Positions 63,131-64,000 of a stretch of DNA of 64,000 nt are shown one piece after another. The notes beneath the pieces were generated by a model. The model saw nothing but the letters and a program-made list of their open reading frames with translations. It searched no databases and had not been told where the DNA came from. Position 1 is the stretch's first letter; the number at the start of each line of letters is the position of its first letter. Where the stretch lies: the NCBI GenBank assembly GCA_942491935.1, contig CALOCZ010000034.1:1-64000 (forward strand). The letters run 5' to 3'. Origin of the DNA: JAGTVG01 sp942491935 (GTDB lineage: Bacteria > Bacteroidota > Bacteroidia > Cytophagales > Cyclobacteriaceae). A program made the position numbers and the translations under genes.

Positions 63131-64000
63131 ATGACAGAAGGACTAAAAGAAACCAACTATACTTTTGAAGGTCAAACTGATTTTTATCGCGGCAAAGTAA
63201 GAGATGTTTATCATTTTGATAAAAAACTCGTGATTATTGCAACTGACAGGATCTCGGCATTTGATGTCGTACTTCCAAGGCCTATCCCATATAAAGGGCA
63301 AATCTTAAACCAGATCGCTGCCAAAGCATTGAAAGCCACGGCGGATATTGTCCCTAACTGGCTGGAAGAAAATCCCGATCCAAACGTTTCTGCAGGGAAA
63401 AAATGTGCTGCCCTGGAAGTTGAAATGGTGATCAGGGGATATGTAGTAGGTCATGCCTGGAGAGAATACAGGGATGGAAAAAGGACAATCTGCGGAGTAC
63501 CTATGCCTGATGGACTTAAAGAAAATGACAGATTACCCGAACCCATTTTAACACCAACTACAAAGGCAAAAGAAGGGCATGATTTAGATATCTCCCGGGA
63601 TGAAATAATCAGGCAAGGACTGGTCGAGGAAAGTATATATACCAAATTAGAGGATTATACCAGAAAGCTCTTTCAACACGGCTCAGAATCTGCTTTAGAA
63701 CAAGGCCTCATCCTTGCAGATACAAAATACGAATTCGGTATATATGATGGTCAGATATATCTGATCGATGAGATACATACCCCGGATTCTTCAAGGTATT
63801 TTTATGCAGATGGCTTTGATGAAAGACAGGCCAATGGAGAATCTCAGAAGCAGTTATCAAAAGAATTTGTTCGTCAATGGCTGATTAGTAATGGCTTCCA
63901 GGGTCTAGAGGGACAAACCATACCTGAAATGACTGATGAAGTAATTACTTCTATATCGAACAGGTATATCGAATTATATGAAAACTTTACTGGTGAGAAA
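63131..64000 (+). CDS. purC: phosphoribosylaminoimidazole-succinocarboxamide synthase (purC), cut at the window edge
   Basis: The gene begins at 63131 (MTEGLKETNYTFEGQTDFYRG), preceded by a short AT-rich gap after the MORN gene. The 290 codons inside the window contain RGKVRDVYHF (nucleotide-binding loop), ATDRISAFDVVL, VEMVIRGYVVGHAWREY and IDEIHTPDSSRYF, all typical of the bacterial/yeast-like longer form. It makes SAICAR from CAIR and Asp in purine synthesis. No stop is reached at 64000. Confidence 0.96.
   Translation, partial: MTEGLKETNYTFEGQTDFYRGKVRDVYHFDKKLVIIATDRISAFDVVLPRPIPYKGQILNQIAAKALKATADIVPNWLEENPDPNVSAGKKCAALEVEMVIRGYVVGHAWREYRDGKRTICGVPMPDGLKENDRLPEPILTPTTKAKEGHDLDISRDEIIRQGLVEESIYTKLEDYTRKLFQHGSESALEQGLILADTKYEFGIYDGQIYLIDEIHTPDSSRYFYADGFDERQANGESQKQLSKEFVRQWLISNGFQGLEGQTIPEMTDEVITSISNRYIELYENFTGEK

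Overview
The window is chromosomal DNA of a free-living or plant/algal-detritus-degrading Bacteroidota, most like the Cytophagales. The evidence is a SusC/SusD pair, many lipobox-type exported enzymes, an orphan type IX secretion (T9SS) sorting domain, a BatB/BatC pair, a toxin-first HigBA module and an AT-rich background. The first ~460 bases are an exception. They are strongly GC-rich, carry the C-terminal part of an actinobacterial-type IS110-family transposase, and join abruptly to a broken RraA-family gene. This is either a foreign insertion or, more likely, a chimeric join.

Layout: 0.5-8.4 kb is a reverse-strand sugar(-acid) utilisation locus (SusC, SusD, a Tat-exported enolase-superfamily dehydratase, a decayed gene and a broken RraA-like aldolase). 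A long non-coding AT-rich stretch follows. At 10.1-11.7 kb is a three-part hipBST-type toxin-antitoxin locus with several frameshifts and three operator-like palindromes spaced exactly 40 bp apart, then tRNA-Arg. At 12.2-21.3 kb is a reverse-strand glycan module: sugar MFS porter, clan GH-A lipoprotein glycosidase, a 1151-residue probably cytosolic (alpha/alpha)6-like enzyme of unknown activity, an orphan T9SS tail and a GH92 mannosidase. At 21.4-31.3 kb are a NodB-type deacetylase, a Gfo/Idh/MocA oxidoreductase and a DUF1080 protein (both frameshifted), a GH5 enzyme, a ferredoxin/ASKHA reductive activator (one frameshift), an alpha/beta hydrolase and a DUF4143 ATPase. At 31.6-34.7 kb is a forward operon of two TIM-barrel sugar isomerase-like proteins and a Gfo/Idh/MocA oxidoreductase, ended by a terminator facing tRNA-Pro.

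At 35.3-44.3 kb are a PAP2 phosphatase, an exported ADP-ribosylglycohydrolase-like protein and a tandem triplication of a class III nucleotide cyclase / TolB-like / TPR protein, with an AraC-type HTH fragment upstream. At 45.5-53.7 kb are a DoxX-TIM-barrel fusion, two paralogous NodB-type lipoproteins (one lacking a metal-binding Asp), a HigBA module, a divergent NodB-like lipoprotein and a CXXCH/PD40 protein. At 54-57.4 kb are small membrane methyltransferase-like paralogues, an FMN-type oxidase and a Nif3-like gene with an in-frame stop. At 57.4-58.2 kb is a dense hairpin/tandem-repeat cluster next to tRNA-Ser; single copies of the same hairpin family flank the 31.6-34.7 kb operon. At 58.6-64 kb are housekeeping genes: batB, batC, thiolase, a MORN-repeat protein and the start of purC.

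Biologically, most of the first 53 kb reads as accessory carbohydrate metabolism: outer-membrane uptake, surface glycosidases and deacetylases, sugar oxidation/isomerisation enzymes. The most interesting unexplained items are the 1151-residue enzyme, the cyclase triplication, the DoxX fusion, the NodB/CXXCH cluster, the phased hip operators and the dispersed hairpin family. Frameshifts are not spread evenly. They are packed into short patches (about 0.4-0.55, 10.4-11.1 and 24.3-24.9 kb), which points to local consensus-quality problems at least as much as to gene decay.
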